Positions 1 through 24,306 of a DNA stretch of 64,000 nucleotides are shown here, piece after piece. The position numbers were made by a program, and so were the translations under genes. This DNA comes from Aporrectodea caliginosa (lineage: Eukaryota > Annelida > Clitellata > Crassiclitellata > Lumbricidae), in the NCBI GenBank assembly GCA_020284085.1, contig JACEVL010000007.1, forward strand, positions 421,001 to 485,000, written 5' to 3'. The notes below the pieces were generated by a model, which searched no databases, was not told where the DNA came from, and saw nothing but the letters and a program-made list of their open reading frames with translations. Position 1 is the stretch's first letter. Each line of letters begins with the position of its first letter.

Positions 1-375
1 GGGCTGTTAAGGGCTTGGTTTTTTTCTTGGGGGTTTAAAAAACCGCACAATTTTCTTTTTTGTTTTTTACAAATTTAGAAATTATAAATTCCAAAAATGG
101 AGTCTCTTCAACTCTCTTGGCAGTTGTTATGAGTTTTATCATCCGAAATAGGATAATATAAAAAAACAACTATTCATTTTGAAAAAACTTAGTTGCCTAA
201 GTGAAGTGGAAATCTCTAAATAAATTTCTGACCTGGAATTGAACCCCCGGCCTCTCGATTGACAATTCAGCAGCCTAACCATGATGCTAGACTATTGCAC
301 CCATTCCTGTAAGGCTGAATAATAGAGTAAGTTGATTATGTTACAGTACTCTCGTAAACATATTCCTAAAGGAGT
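1..375. other. Unassigned left flank
   Basis: AT-rich sequence without a credible coding exon. The only recognisable object is a tRNA-like sequence on the minus strand, listed separately. The 5' RBFOX exons, including the first half of the RRM, were looked for here and not found. Confidence 0.4.
229..310 (-). repeat. tRNA-like SINE head or tRNA pseudogene
   Basis: Read on the minus strand there is an A-box-like stretch (TAGTCTAGCATCATGGTTAG) followed about 30 nt later by a B box (GGGTTCAATTCC). The stem pairing expected of a working tRNA is poor and no clear cloverleaf closes, so a SINE head or tRNA-derived pseudogene is more likely than a functional tRNA gene. Confidence 0.45.
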
Positions 376-1596
376 TAGGGGAGACCGGGGCAAAAGAGGT
401 ACTTTTTAGAACACGTGTTGCATTTTCAAAAATATATAACAGAATGCCACAACTTTTTCATAGGCATGTTGGCAACTCATAGGGCCAACAGAAAAACGTT
501 GAAAATTGACTATATGTGGTAACGTATTTTGCAAAACGTGCAAAACACAAACTGAAAATTACGATAATCTTACCCCAATACTTGGAGCAAAAGTAGCATA
601 TACTGCCACTCATGCCCAAGTGTTGGGGCAAGTTTGACATGGAGGCATGACAATGGTAGCTAGGCTATCTTAACTGTTCATATGATAATTAACAAAAGTA
701 ACGAAAAATTGTAATCTTAAGTAAGAAAAATTGGTAGTTAACGACAGTTATCACTTTTAAATTGCTTGTCGCCGAGCTCAGTTACTAGGGGCGCAGCTTT
801 CATAGTTCCGGAACTTGCATGTTAAGCAATGTTGAATATACGTTTCTTCGTGTAGGTCGCTGTATAGCTCTCTGGAATTGATACAATAGAAGCTCTTCTG
901 CCGTTGGTCATGCTTCAAATTCCTCCGCTCCTGTTTCTTCTGCTGCTGGTTCTGTAACTTCTGTTTCTGGATCCTCTGCTTCTGTTTCTTCTGCTACTGG
1001 TTCTGCTTCTGATTTTTCTGCTGCCGATTCTGCTTCTGGTTCTTCTGCTTTTGACTCCTCTGTTTCTGTTTCTTCTGCTTTTGACTCCTCTGCTTTTGGT
1101 TCTGAAGCTTTTGACTCTTCTGTTTCTGTTCTGAAGCTTCTGACTCCTCTGTTTCTGGTTCATCTGCCTTTGACTTCTCTGTTTCTGGTTCTTCTACTCC
1201 TGGCTGTGAAGCTTCTGACTCGTTTGGTTTTCTGCAGCCCCGAGCAAATGTGAAGAAGGACCGCCGGTCGTCTTTGCAAGATCAAGGATTATGTTTTGAT
1301 AAGAGTTACCATACTGGTACGCCGCGGAATGCATATACAAACAATTATAATTATTCTTAACAATCCAAAGGTTAGTATATAGTTGCCAGCAGGTAAAAGA
1401 GAAGCAACCGAGTTTTGCATCTGGGAGAGGCTGGTTCTGTTTTGGGGGCAAAAGTGGCATGTCGTGGGGGAAAACGACAGACAGTGCCTCTTTCGCCCCT
1501 TGGCTATATGCCCCGCCTTAGCGATTCTTTTTGTTTTGTTGCCAGTATGGAGTGCCACTCTCACCCACCATGCCACTCATATCCCGGTCTCCCCTA
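376..1596. mobile_element. Non-autonomous DNA transposon with TAGGGGAGACCGGG ends
   Basis: The left end TAGGGGAGACCGGG (376-389) recurs inverted at the right end (1583-1596). Inside are further copies of a GGGGCAAAAGTGGCA-like motif (about 388, 581, 624 and 1442), typical of subterminal transposase-binding repeats. No transposase is visible. The centre is a TTCTG-rich minisatellite. Terminal TA on both sides fits a TA target duplication, but the superfamily cannot be fixed from the ends alone. Confidence 0.55.
915..1210. repeat. TTCTG/CTTCTG minisatellite
   Basis: About 300 bp of imperfect TTCTGCTTCTGGTTCT-type units inside the 376-1596 element. The long minus-strand ORF here, rich in Arg, Ser and Asn, is a product of the repeat and not a gene. 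Confidence 0.7.
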
Positions 1597-1825
1597 GATT
1601 TCATCCAAAAAGCTCTAATGTTAGAGAACAAGCTTATTATATCCCAGGATTTCGCTCAAGATCAAATACGGGTTAGGCAAAGATAGCTGAACTGAACATG
1701 AATATTTATCAATTCTTCCAGTTTTAGTAAATATTTGTGAAGTCGCTGATAACATAGTCTAGTAGCTTGATTGTTTTTCAACTGAGGCTGAATTCCTTGA
1801 TTAATGCTATGTTTAATTTCTTCAG

Positions 1826-14719
<12,894 letters not shown>

Positions 14720-14902
14720 TCGAGAAGTATCGCGAACGAAGACAGCATGCAAACGCCGACTGATCAACAACTTCCTTCGACTTCCGCTCTGACGTCACTT
14801 CCTTGGCGACAATAATACATCTCTACGTCATCGACTGCGACGCCCCATATAATCAAAACATCAAAAGGAAAGACTAAATGTATAGGGGCTGTGACAATTA
14901 TT

Positions 14903-14908
14903 AATAAA
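14903..14908 (+). terminator. RBFOX polyadenylation signal AATAAA
   Basis: AATAAA about 185 nt after the stop codon; a second AATAAA lies at 14959-14964. Cleavage is expected 10-30 nt downstream of the one used. Confidence 0.6.
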
Positions 14909-14984
14909 GATTTTATACAGCTTCGAAATTTGTACAGTACATTACCACGAGATTTGAGAATAAAATATTTGGATTCGCAAGTCT

Positions 14985-15590
14985 GAAAGTATTGAATTAG
15001 CGCATATGTTTGGATAAATTATATATATAAATCCTAAATAAATATATATTCACTATCATATTGCTTATAGAGACTAATAAGTTACAAGTTTACGAAGACA
15101 GTGCAGCCCTAGCCTATAGGCTTCATGCATGACATAGGCTATCCTCTCATCGCCTTATCTTGTATATATGTATATTTATGTACGGATGGAGCATGTAGGC
15201 CTAATGCATATAAATATATATATATATGTAACATGGAGCATGTAGGCCTCATGCATGAAACGTACAGGCCTGCATTGTCTTAATAAAATATCGCAATCTG
15301 TTGCCACATCTGCCCGCGTAGTGCTGACAGAAAGGTGAAACAAGTGTGCAAAGTTCTGTGGCTGGAATGTCTGCATCGATCACTCGTTACCTGGCATCAT
15401 GTGTATGGAATGTTTATAACAGATTGCATAAAAGACACGCACTGAACAGAGTAGCATCTGGTAGACCAAGGTGTGTTAGCCTCAAAACTGTCCTCTCACA
15501 AGGGACTTTCTTGAATTAAGAAGGCTAATCTTACACTGTACATTTCGCGTTGAATAGTATAAAATGCTAACATATTCAATAAATAATAAA
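14985..15590. other. Unassigned intergenic sequence
   Basis: AT-rich, with a short duplicated phrase GGAGCATGTAGGCCT at 15188 and 15236. No gene, transposon end or RNA gene was recognised. Confidence 0.45.
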
Positions 15591-15622
15591 ATACAGCCCG
15601 TAAAAACAAAGTTTTTTACTAA

Positions 15623-16437
15623 TATCCATCTAGTATCCTATAATGCGTCTTACGAAGCAGTTACCTCTACAAATATATAGTCCGCGTTCATTTTAAAGAT
15701 AGCGTGCGTTTAATCAGGCAGCGCGCCCGTTTTTGTTGCGGCCAATGACAACGCTGCGTATCGGAAAAGGCGATTCCCCGATTCGAAAAGTTAGTCCCCG
15801 ATTCTATAAGCTAGCCTTTTTGGGGGAGCTGAAATTTTTATAGAATGAAGTGTCTGCGAGGGCGAGTCTATCTGCCAAGTTTCATGACGATTGAATGATT
15901 GCAAGTGATCGAATTAGTCGTCGCAAGATTTGACTTTTAGCCTGTGGCTCAAACATTCAAGCAAGCAAGATTTCAAGTAAGTTAAACTAGATGGATAATT
16001 ATAAAATACAGCCCGTAAAAACAAAGTTTTTACTATATCCATCTAGTATCCTATAATGCGTCTTACGAAGCAGTTACCTCTACAAATATATAGTCCGCGT
16101 TCATTTTACGACATAGCGTGCGTTTAATCAGGCACCGCGCCCGTTTTTGTTGCGGCCAATGACAACGCTGGCCAATGACAACGCTGCGTATCGGAAAAGG
16201 TGATTCCCCGATTCGAAAAGTTGAGTCCCCGTTTCTATAAGCTTGCCTTTTTGGGGGAGCTGAAATTTTGATAGAATGAAGTGTCTGCGAGGGCGAGTCT
16301 ATCTGCCAAGTTTCATGACGATTGAATGATTGTAAGTGATCGAATTAGTCGTCGCAAGATTTGACTTTTTAGCCTGTGGCTCAAACAAACATTCAAGCAA
16401 TCAAGCCAAGATTTCCGCAAGTTAAACTAGATGGATA
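15623..16437. mobile_element. Tandemly duplicated MITE (TATCCATCTAGT ends)
   Basis: Copy A (15623-15997) and copy B (16036-16437) each start TATCCATCTAGT and end with its inverse ACTAGATGGATA. They share nearly the whole interior, including GCGAGGGCGAGTCTATCTGC and CGAATTAGTCGTCGCAAG. The ACAGCCCGTAAAAACAAAG leader before each copy is also repeated, so the event duplicated the flank as well as the element. No coding potential. Confidence 0.75.
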
Positions 16438-16975
16438 AAAATGACCTGATTCATCTAATAAATATGTGGATTTTGTGAAAGGAAACTTAATGATTTTTTT
16501 ATATTATTATGTGAAGAAGAACTTTACGCTATTTTTATGTTCAAGGCAAAAATTACTCGAAATAAGCGTTGCAAATTTATGGTCCCGGGTTCCAGGTATG
16601 CAGTAACCTAACTTTCAATGTGGATGAGAGTCAAACCATTTTCTTCTCAGAAACTGAAAGCTAAAAACTTCTACACGTTCAAGTTCTCTAGTAGGTCTTT
16701 CCATATCCAGTTCACACAAACTACCGGTGTCAGTCAGTTCTGGCACTTTCCTCCACAGTCTTACATCAAACCGTTTACATTTCTCAACTGTCTGTAGGCC
16801 TATTTACATTTTATACAAATCAGACACTTTCTTCTATATTTTTCTTGCCTTAACTATACATGTAGCAGTATATACAACTATTATACATATAGGCCTATGA
16901 TAATGAAAACTAAACTGAACAACGCATGTGTGCGATACGTGGAGAAGTATTTGAAAGGCGATATATATATATATA

Positions 16976-18344
16976 TAGGGTGTCCAATAAGTTCGTGAAC
17001 GATTTTGCTCGCAGAAAGCAGAAAATTTATGCAACATACATTAATAATGCTTATGTCATTTGAAAGAGCTGTATGTCCCGAAACCAAAAAGTGTAAAAAG
17101 TGTGAGGTTTTTGCAACTAGGAAATGACGTCATCAATTTATGCTGAGAGGCTATTTTTAGCGAATTTTATGCAGTTCGCGATCGTTTTTCGTAAACAAAC
17201 TCGGAAATGGGCAAAATAGCAGACGTTCAGTTACGCTCGAAAGCTGCTATTCTTGCTCAAGAAGGATATTCATATTCCGTTATAGGCCATAAATTAGGAC
17301 GATCGAAAGGTTGGGTTGCAAAATGGGTTGAAAGAAGCAAGCAAGGCGAGTTAGGCGATCATGCACGATGCGGTCGACCAAAGATTTTGACATAGGCTGC
17401 TATTAAAATAATCAAAAAGGCGAAATACAGACGAGGATTTGGATTGAGACAGATAGAAAAATCTCTCAAGGCAGGTGGACTGAAGGGCAACAAAGAAACA
17501 ATCAGAAATTACATAAAAGTGGAGTTGAAGTGGAGAAGTTGGAAACGCAGAAAGACGCCATTGCTAACAGACGCTCAGAAGACAAAACGGTTGTTATTCG
17601 CGCGGTAGCATAGACATTGGAAATTCGAAGACTGGTCTAATGTTTTGTTTTGTAATCGCCGTATCAAGTGTTCTATGTTCCAAACTCACGCAATGACACC
17701 GTTTGGGGTTCGCAAGAAGAAAATGTTCCTGTCGCCTCGCAGGTCAAGTTTAGTCCGACTGTTCTTGTGTGGGGAGGTATGACAGCCTCAGGATTAACGC
17801 GACTACATTTTGTACCTCAGCATACATCAATTAACTCGGAGTAATATATCAATAACATTTTAAAGAAGGAATTGAAACCAGTTTACGACAGACTGGACAC
17901 TTCTGGAACGATCTCGAAACGACGACTATTCACTGACAACGCCGTTAGCGTTTTCCGGCAGGATGGTGCGCGAGCACATACATCTGCTGTTTCGCGAGCA
18001 TGGCTGAACGAAAATATTCCTAACTATATTGAAAACTGGCCTCCAAACTCTCCTGATCTCTCACCGATTGAAAATCTCTGGAGTATACTGTCAAGCAGTG
18101 TCTACAAAGATCCTGAACCAAAAACTCCTGCTCAGCTAAAACGTCGTTTGCGAAAAGCATGGAATTCGATATCGCTTGAAACGTTGCACAACCTCATCGA
18201 ATCTTTGCCCAGACGAATGAAAGCTGTTATAGCCAGAAAAGGCAACACTATTGCCTATTAAATGGTACAATAATTATTGATTTTTATTGTGTAGTTTTTT
18301 TTAACAAACTAGCAAAATCGTTCACGAACTTATTGGACACCCTG
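16976..18344 (+). mobile_element. Tc1/mariner-type transposon (1.37 kb)
   Basis: Terminal inverted repeats of about 34 bp (GGGTGTCCAATAAGTTCGTG onward at the left, the exact inverse before CACCCTG at the right) with a TA on each side (16974-16975 and 18345-18346). The length is usual for the superfamily. It carries the broken transposase described separately. Confidence 0.92.
17207..18261 (+). pseudogene. Tc1/mariner transposase, DD35E-like, inactivated
   Basis: The N-terminal 62 codons (17207-17392) form a paired-type helix-turn-helix with GRPK at the end. The frame then hits an in-frame TAG at 17393, another near 17608, a frameshift near 17670 and a TAA near 17844, before reopening at 17872-18261. 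The C-terminal part has QDGARAHTS and WPPNSPDLSPIENLW; I count 35 residues between the D and the final E, so a DD35E signature. The usual FCDE position reads FCN, so the first catalytic Asp seems to be Asn. Multiple lesions mean a dead copy. Its relatives in other genomes could still be active. Confidence 0.88.
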
Positions 18345-18346
18345 TA

Positions 18347-19325
18347 TTTAGTATCTTCACACATAGGCTATATAGGACGTATACGTGCGCAGGCATACAT
18401 CCCTGCAAGGATGCCCATGTGGAAGTCTTATAGACCAATTATTCCCATATGGGAACCGTATAGAACCTACATGGGTCCAATTTAATTTCCACGAAAATGC
18501 AGAAACGTATACTAAACTTGTTTAAACTGGCTCACCATTGTAGCCTGGCTTATTACTGGCGTCTCTCACACATAGGACTTCATGCATTCTGCGTTTTGCG
18601 TAATGACGCTACAAAGTCTTTAACTGACGCTACAAAAGTAAATTAACTAGGCCTACAGCTTTTCTTAGGTTACACGCAACCCTTAACTATCCAGATCCCA
18701 ACGTTTCTGGTTCCAATTTAAATTTTAAGATATAGTAAAACCGTACAATTTCAGCAGTTAACATTTGGGTAACTTCATTTTCATGGGCAGCGATATAGAA
18801 TTTCAATACTTGGTGTTCCATTGAACTTTAAACCTATTAAGAAGTATCAGTTCCTGTTGTCCCATAAAAGCATACACAGGAATGTGCATAGAACAACCTA
18901 TTAGAAGTCATCCAATCACAACGTGCCACGCTGGCTGTTTTTTTCCGATGATTTAATAGCCGTTAATTTACGGTGACGCGAAATCAATCCTGAGCAGTCG
19001 TTGCATTTTGTCACACACAAGTTCGCGGCTGAAGATCTAAGACGACACCGGAGAAGACCAAGCGATCTAGTTCGAATGATCGCCTGATTGTGGGCCAACT
19101 CCAGCCTTCGTCTGAACTTCAAGAAAGCTAGACAGGAACATCATGAAGCTGTGCAACATTTCTTATTTGCGGGGTACGTAAACATTCTACATTCTGAATA
19201 TATAGAAATATTGGTTTAACGTTTGCTGCGTGTATTAACTGTGTTTATGCATTATTTTGTGTATGCAGGTAGGTTCTTACGTATGCCTTCGTTTATCTGC
19301 ATCTGTTAGTAGCGCCTATTGTTTA
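18347..19325. other. Unassigned intergenic sequence
   Basis: Contains CCCATATGGGAAC and ACATGGGTCC words resembling sequence at 20.0 kb, but no gene or bounded element was recognised. Confidence 0.4.
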
Positions 19326-19329
19326 AGAA

Positions 19330-19935
19330 CCGGTATTACGATGGTTTGGTGACATTTAATACCGCGATACTTAATACCACGACAGTTAATACCTGACAAA
19401 TAATCCCTAGCACACTTAATCCCAACGACATTTAGTCCCAACGACATATAATCACACGGGTTTTGACACCGCGACATTTAATGCTACAATCACAATAAAA
19501 TTGAAAATCAGTAAGATTCTATAATTTAGCAGGTTGTCAAACGTTGTCAAACGAGCTTTGCAGTGAAACTGTACCGATTTTATACTTGTATCGCCAAGCC
19601 GTGGTTCCGTTGGCATTGTCACAATGCTTCCTATATTCATAATTACAATGTATAACAGTTTGTCTACCTTTGCTATTACAGCCGAAATCCACATCCATGG
19701 TTACTGAAAATTGAATCTTACTAATTTTCATTTAGCCGTTTTATATCCGAAGAGGCATCTTTATAATTATATGGACAACAATAGCCGTAGAAATAGTCGT
19801 ACTTCTGTGTATAGGTATTATAACTATAGGTATTAAAGGTCTATGGGATTAATAATTGTCGTCGGGAATAATTATTGTCCGGTATCAAGTGTCATGGTAT
19901 TGAATGTCACGGTATTAAGTATCGCGCTATCATTA
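19330..19935. repeat. Inverted-repeat element built of GACATTTAATACC motifs
   Basis: The left arm (19330-19450) has repeated variants of GACATTTAATACC and CGATACTTAATACC. The right arm (19850-19935) has their inverses (GGTATTGAATGTC, GGTATTAAGTATCG). A MITE with subterminal repeats is the likely explanation; ends and target duplication are not clear. Confidence 0.5.
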
Positions 19936-20861
19936 AGATACATGTACATACACATACGCACGCATTGGTACGCGTAGGCTACATACATACACTCTGCCAG
20001 CATTTTCGAAGCATTAGATGGGTCCAATATGGGTCTAAAATGGGCCTTATATTGGCAAATGGGTAATATTAACAAGGGCTTCATGTGGGCTTGCTGGCAG
20101 GGTATGCATATATACGCATACACAACTCTGCGCACAAGGTACAATCAGTTACGGAAAATCGGTGGGTCATTTACCCACCGATTTTATTTATACATGAAAA
20201 GTGTCATGTAACCCCTCAGGGCCGGCCTTAGGCACAGGCAAAGCAGGCAGTTGCCTGGGACGCCAAAAATCTAGGGGGCGCCATTTTCACAAAAAGTGTG
20301 TTTAACAGTTTTATGCTTTTCGCTTTTTTAGCCATTTTTTTCAAATATAATGATTATTTTCATTTGAATTCAAAACTTTCGCGTACAGCAATAATTTAAA
20401 AACAATTATTGATTTCACTCCATCTTTTCAAGTAGGCCCTACTCCACTTTCAACACCGCACGAATTTTATTTTAACATTTAAAATTCAATTATTCACGCG
20501 TGTCTCTAGGTCTACGGTCGATAAATTCGATGCTGACATAGCGACAGCTTTCGACTGAATATGCCAACAATTGAGGAAATAATGTTATATAATAATAATT
20601 AATCTATGTAGCTTTACTGTCTGACTTCCGGGCAGACATCGCAGTTCCTTTAATTAAGTTAATTACCTGTAAAATCTGTACATTAACATTTTAATAACAG
20701 TTTTCTTATATTATGTCTAAATCAATTTATAGATTTGGTCTTATAAAATTAAAATTTTAATTTGAAAAAATAGGTAAATTCTGTGAAGCGTCTGAAGTTT
20801 ATCCGATGCTCAAAATTGTAAGAAAAACAAGAAACAAAAGTTATTATCAATTATCAAAAAG

Positions 20862-21740
20862 CAGTGATGTGGTCTCGAGACCGCGGTCTTGGTCTCGAGA
20901 TCGTCTCGAGACCGAAAAGATGCGGTCTTGGTCTTGGTCTCGGTCTCGAATGTACCGGTCTTCGTCTTGGTCTTATAAGGTGCGGTCTTGGTCTTGGTCT
21001 TAAAGGTGTGGTCTTGGTCTTGGGCGTCTGGTCTTGGTCATTCGCCCTTGGTCTTGGCCTTGCGCCTTTTGGCCTTTGGTGGGAACGAGAGTGGAGTAGG
21101 CCTATTTGTTAAATGTTGTCGATATTTCTGGCTATTCACGGACTTCTGAGATAGCTTCGAATTCATGCGACGATCCTCCAAGGACAAAGCAAGAGAGGAC
21201 CTCCTTGTTTGCTTCTTATCAGAAGCGACAAGAAAACGTTGAGGCACAGTTAAACCTGACTTCTGGTGCTTTAGTTAGGCTGACACTGATGCAGTTTCTC
21301 AAGGCAAAATCAGTAGTCTGACAAGCGTTGCAAATCAGGTATTTGGTGGGACATTTGTCTGTACGTGCAAAGTTTTTGTATTCTGCAACACCTGCGATAG
21401 TTGAGAGTGTGTTTAGCTGTAGTGTGCTCTTCATGAGACCTCGCAGACTGGCGGACAAAAACTATAACTGTAAATATAATAAGCATCTGATTTGACTTCT
21501 GGGAATAAGTAATAACACTACAATTGAGAATTGCGTTTATGGTTTTGTGGCTTAGGTCTTGAACCTGGACAATGCGGTCTTGGTCTCGGTCTTGGTCTTG
21601 GACCAGGCGGTCTTGGTCTCGGTCTTGGTCTTGGACCAGGCGGTCTTGGTCTCGGTCTTGGTCTTGGACCAGGCGGTCTTGGTCTTGAACCACGCGGTCT
21701 TGGTCTTGGTCTTTGAATTTTGGTCTCGTGCACAACACTG
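20862..21740 (+). mobile_element. Nested hAT element with GGTCTTGGTCTC subterminal repeats
   Basis: Begins CAGTGATGTGGTCTCGAGAC and ends GGTCTCGTGCACAACACTG, flanked by TCAAAAAG (20854-20861) and TCAGAAAG (21741-21748), an 8-bp target duplication with one mismatch. Both ends are packed with GGTCTTGGTCTCGGTCTTGG-type repeats. The centre holds a hAT C-terminal fragment. Inserted inside the CAGGGCCGGCC element. Confidence 0.82.
21145..21480 (+). pseudogene. hAT transposase C-terminal remnant
   Basis: Around 21350-21470 the plus strand reads FLYSATPAIVESVFSCSVLF and MRPRRLADKN, matching the hAT dimerisation motif (A.PA.SA..ERVFS..G.....R.RL...). Upstream, TKQERTSLFASYQKRQ is compatible with the same protein. 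A stop (21319) separates the two parts. Only a fragment remains. Confidence 0.65.
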
Positions 21741-22249
21741 TCAGAAAGGATGGCTTTCCAACTATTTCAACAAAGCTGAAACAACTTTTGCTCTTACAAG
21801 TGTTAGTGCCCAGTCATCAGCTAATTATTCGTTTGTAATATACTAATATTTCAGGTATTTGCTTAAACTGCTTTCACCTTTAACGTGTTTTTATAAACTG
21901 AAACCTGGTTGTGAAAACGAAAATTCATAAAAAGATTTCTGATCACTTCAACAAATAATTTTTTAATAAATATTTTTTTCCTTTTTCGGTTATTCGAATT
22001 TTTGGGTAATTCGAAGTGTTTTTGCTTGTTACCATGAGTAATACCATCCCCCGCCCTTAAAAACTTCAAAATTATCCAGCATTGCGTGTACTAATAAAAA
22101 TAATAATTAATAAATAACTCAGTTGAGCTTAAGGTTATGGCTGGTTCATCATTGAGTTGTGTCGTGGGGTGGACCGTGGTGTGGGTATAACAGGGCGTCA
22201 AATGTAGGCTTTGCCTGGGGCGCCATTTGGTCTAGGGCCGGCCCTGGCC

Positions 22250-22467
22250 ATGTTGAAGAGGATTCAAAATAAAGCCAATTAAAAGAGCGAAGATCAGATT
22301 GAACAGGTCTCACTATAGGGGAGTCCAAACTTTAATCTAAGACAATGTCGCGCAGTCTAAGATACGACAATAGTTTATTAGGTATCTTGCACTCAACATA
22401 ACGCCTGTTTAATTACTTAAAAAACGCTAGCCTAAATGTTGCTGAATTTAAGATAACAGTTAACCAG

Positions 22468-22498
<31 letters not shown>

Positions 22499-23500
22499 CC
22501 TATGCAAACAAGGCTCAGGTAATTAGAAAAGTAAACTCACAACTGACGGACTACTGTGCACAATGCACATGGATTCCCATCCTGAGATCAAATACTCGAA
22601 ACATGTTCAGAGTTTCAGGGTCTGCTTACATCAAGGACGAGGAGCAATGACAACCGATGCAGTCCGCAACACACGGTAGCCTGACCGTCCAGCATTTAGA
22701 TGGAAGAAAACGATGCAACCTTCCGCTACCCTGTGCAGGACAAACATTTTTCTCCAGTCGAAAAATCCCAGTGGAAACAGTGCATAGTCAAGGAAGCTAT
22801 GATATTATAGAGATTTAATGTCCAAGTCTGGTCAAAATAAGAGTACGTGTCAGTGTTCTCAGTGCTAATGGATTCAGAGTAGATCAACTCTGAAAAACTG
22901 TTCTGAAGTTAAAAACCTGTTCGAAAGTTGGACCAGTTTGGGGTTTAAGGACAGAGTTGCGTCGAACATTACTCTGAATAAACAAACAGCGGAGGACGAA
23001 ATCAGTAGGCCTACAGGTGAGGAGGAGAAGGAGGAGAAGGAGGAGTACGAGAGAGGAAAAGGTCTGTCAATTTTAACAGCTTGAAAGGTCGACCTAAAAT
23101 CAGTAATTTGAGCAGTTTTTTCAAATTTTTGTTATCAGAACTTTCAAATGTTGTGAAATGATGCAATGACTATCCCATTGTGAAATTCAATATAAATTGA
23201 TGGTTATTTTAAAGCAGTAGGCTCAAAGTCTATTATTCAAATTGGTCTTGTTGCTATAGTAATTGAAAAAAGGTATTGATTCGGTAAACAGACAGCCAAA
23301 ATATGGCTGATGCCGTTCGGCGCGACAGGTTTGTAATTGAACGTAACATCTGTTCTAACACTGGTCAAGTCAGCAACGTTCAATAGTGCCATTATTCTCT
23401 GTTGGATTCAGTCAGAATGCCTAATTGCATTTCTGTATGGCTAATTAAACTAATAAAACATGGATGTCCTAACTTGCATTCTTCATAACCCTCAGAAACT
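22250..23500. other. Unassigned intergenic sequence
   Basis: Holds a (TA)12 run at 22471-22495 and a GAGGAGAAG repeat near 23020-23050. No gene or bounded mobile element was recognised. Confidence 0.45.
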
Positions 23501-23518
23501 CTGCCATAGTACACAAGA

Positions 23519-23547
23519 TACACTACAGTATAATATACTGTAGTGTA
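23519..23547. repeat. Near-perfect 29-bp palindrome
   Basis: TACACTACAGTATA, one A, then the exact inverse TATACTGTAGTGTA. Able to form a hairpin or cruciform; role unknown. Confidence 0.85.
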
Positions 23548-23734
23548 TAATTATTATATATGACATATTATGTCACTTGAATAATAGAATGCTTATACAG
23601 ATTGCCACCAAATCTAGGGATGAATCAAGCATACAACTTGCATAAACTTAGAATACGACTGAGGTAAAACCTGTTTCCTCGCAAGACATTGTCTACACAT
23701 GTATCATGATGTATGTATGCATCTGGATATTCAT

Positions 23735-24130
23735 ACAGCGCCTTTTAAGAAACTTACAATGGCACTAAACATGGCTGTCTAACAAACCTGAATAGGTGCG
23801 ACTTACGAGACGTTAAAATGTCTCCTGAGCTGTAGGTGTAAGAATAGTACGTTCTTAATTGAAGACTGCTCAAGAAGGGGTAAACGCGATGCGACCACCT
23901 CATCGTACGGGAACGCGGAACCATCAAGTATCCAGAGGCCGCGGAAAGCAAAGAACGTTGACCAGGCTAGCTGAAGATAGGAAGAAGAGCTTCTTGGTGT
24001 ATTGTGGAGTCCCACCAAATATCGAAGCTTTCCCATGAGAAGGATATTAAACTTAATCTTGAACTCGACTGGAAGCCAGTGCAACGTAATTACTAATATA
24101 ATGAAACAGAAATGAACGTGCGTCTGTCTT
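23735..24130 (-). pseudogene. LINE reverse transcriptase C-terminal remnant, minus strand
   Basis: Minus-strand translation contains LHWLPVEFKIKFNILLM, matching the LHWLPV..RI.FK.L...K motif at the end of the reverse transcriptase of CR1/L2-type LINEs. At its 3' side (23730-23745) the inverted AGCGCC tail word is visible. Heavily decayed. Confidence 0.55.
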
Positions 24131-24193
24131 TCTTCCGTGACAGACGTTGTCATAGCAACGCTCGATTATGATATAGATCTAGCCGAAGTTCTT

Positions 24194-24228
24194 TGTGTGA
24201 CGTCACAATATTATTGTGACGTCACACA
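24194..24228. promoter_or_regulatory. Perfect palindrome with two full CRE sites
   Basis: A 35-bp palindrome, symmetric about 24211, with TGACGTCA at 24198-24205 and at 24217-24224. TGACGTCA is the full CREB/ATF site. No promoter or host gene is adjacent, so regulatory function is only possible; it may equally be the hairpin core of a lost element. Confidence 0.5.
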
Positions 24229-24306
24229 TATAACTTCGCTTTCAATTATTGCCACGCGGAGCGGACAAGCAACCGCGTCAACCATACACGTCGGTAGGAT
24301 CGCTGA

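Larger units (their letters stand above)
20217..22246. mobile_element. hAT-like non-autonomous element (CAGGGCCGGCC ends)
   Basis: It starts CAGGGCCGGCCTTAGG and ends with the inverse CTAGGGCCGGCCCTG. GCCTGGGGCGCCA-type subterminal words occur at both ends. No matching 8-bp target duplication was found. A second hAT element (20862-21740) is inserted in it. The remaining 1.1 kb shows no transposase. Confidence 0.6.

Noticed and set aside
915..1163. Arg/Ser/Asn-rich minus-strand ORF
   Set aside because: Translation of the TTCTG minisatellite inside a transposon; no SR-protein domain.
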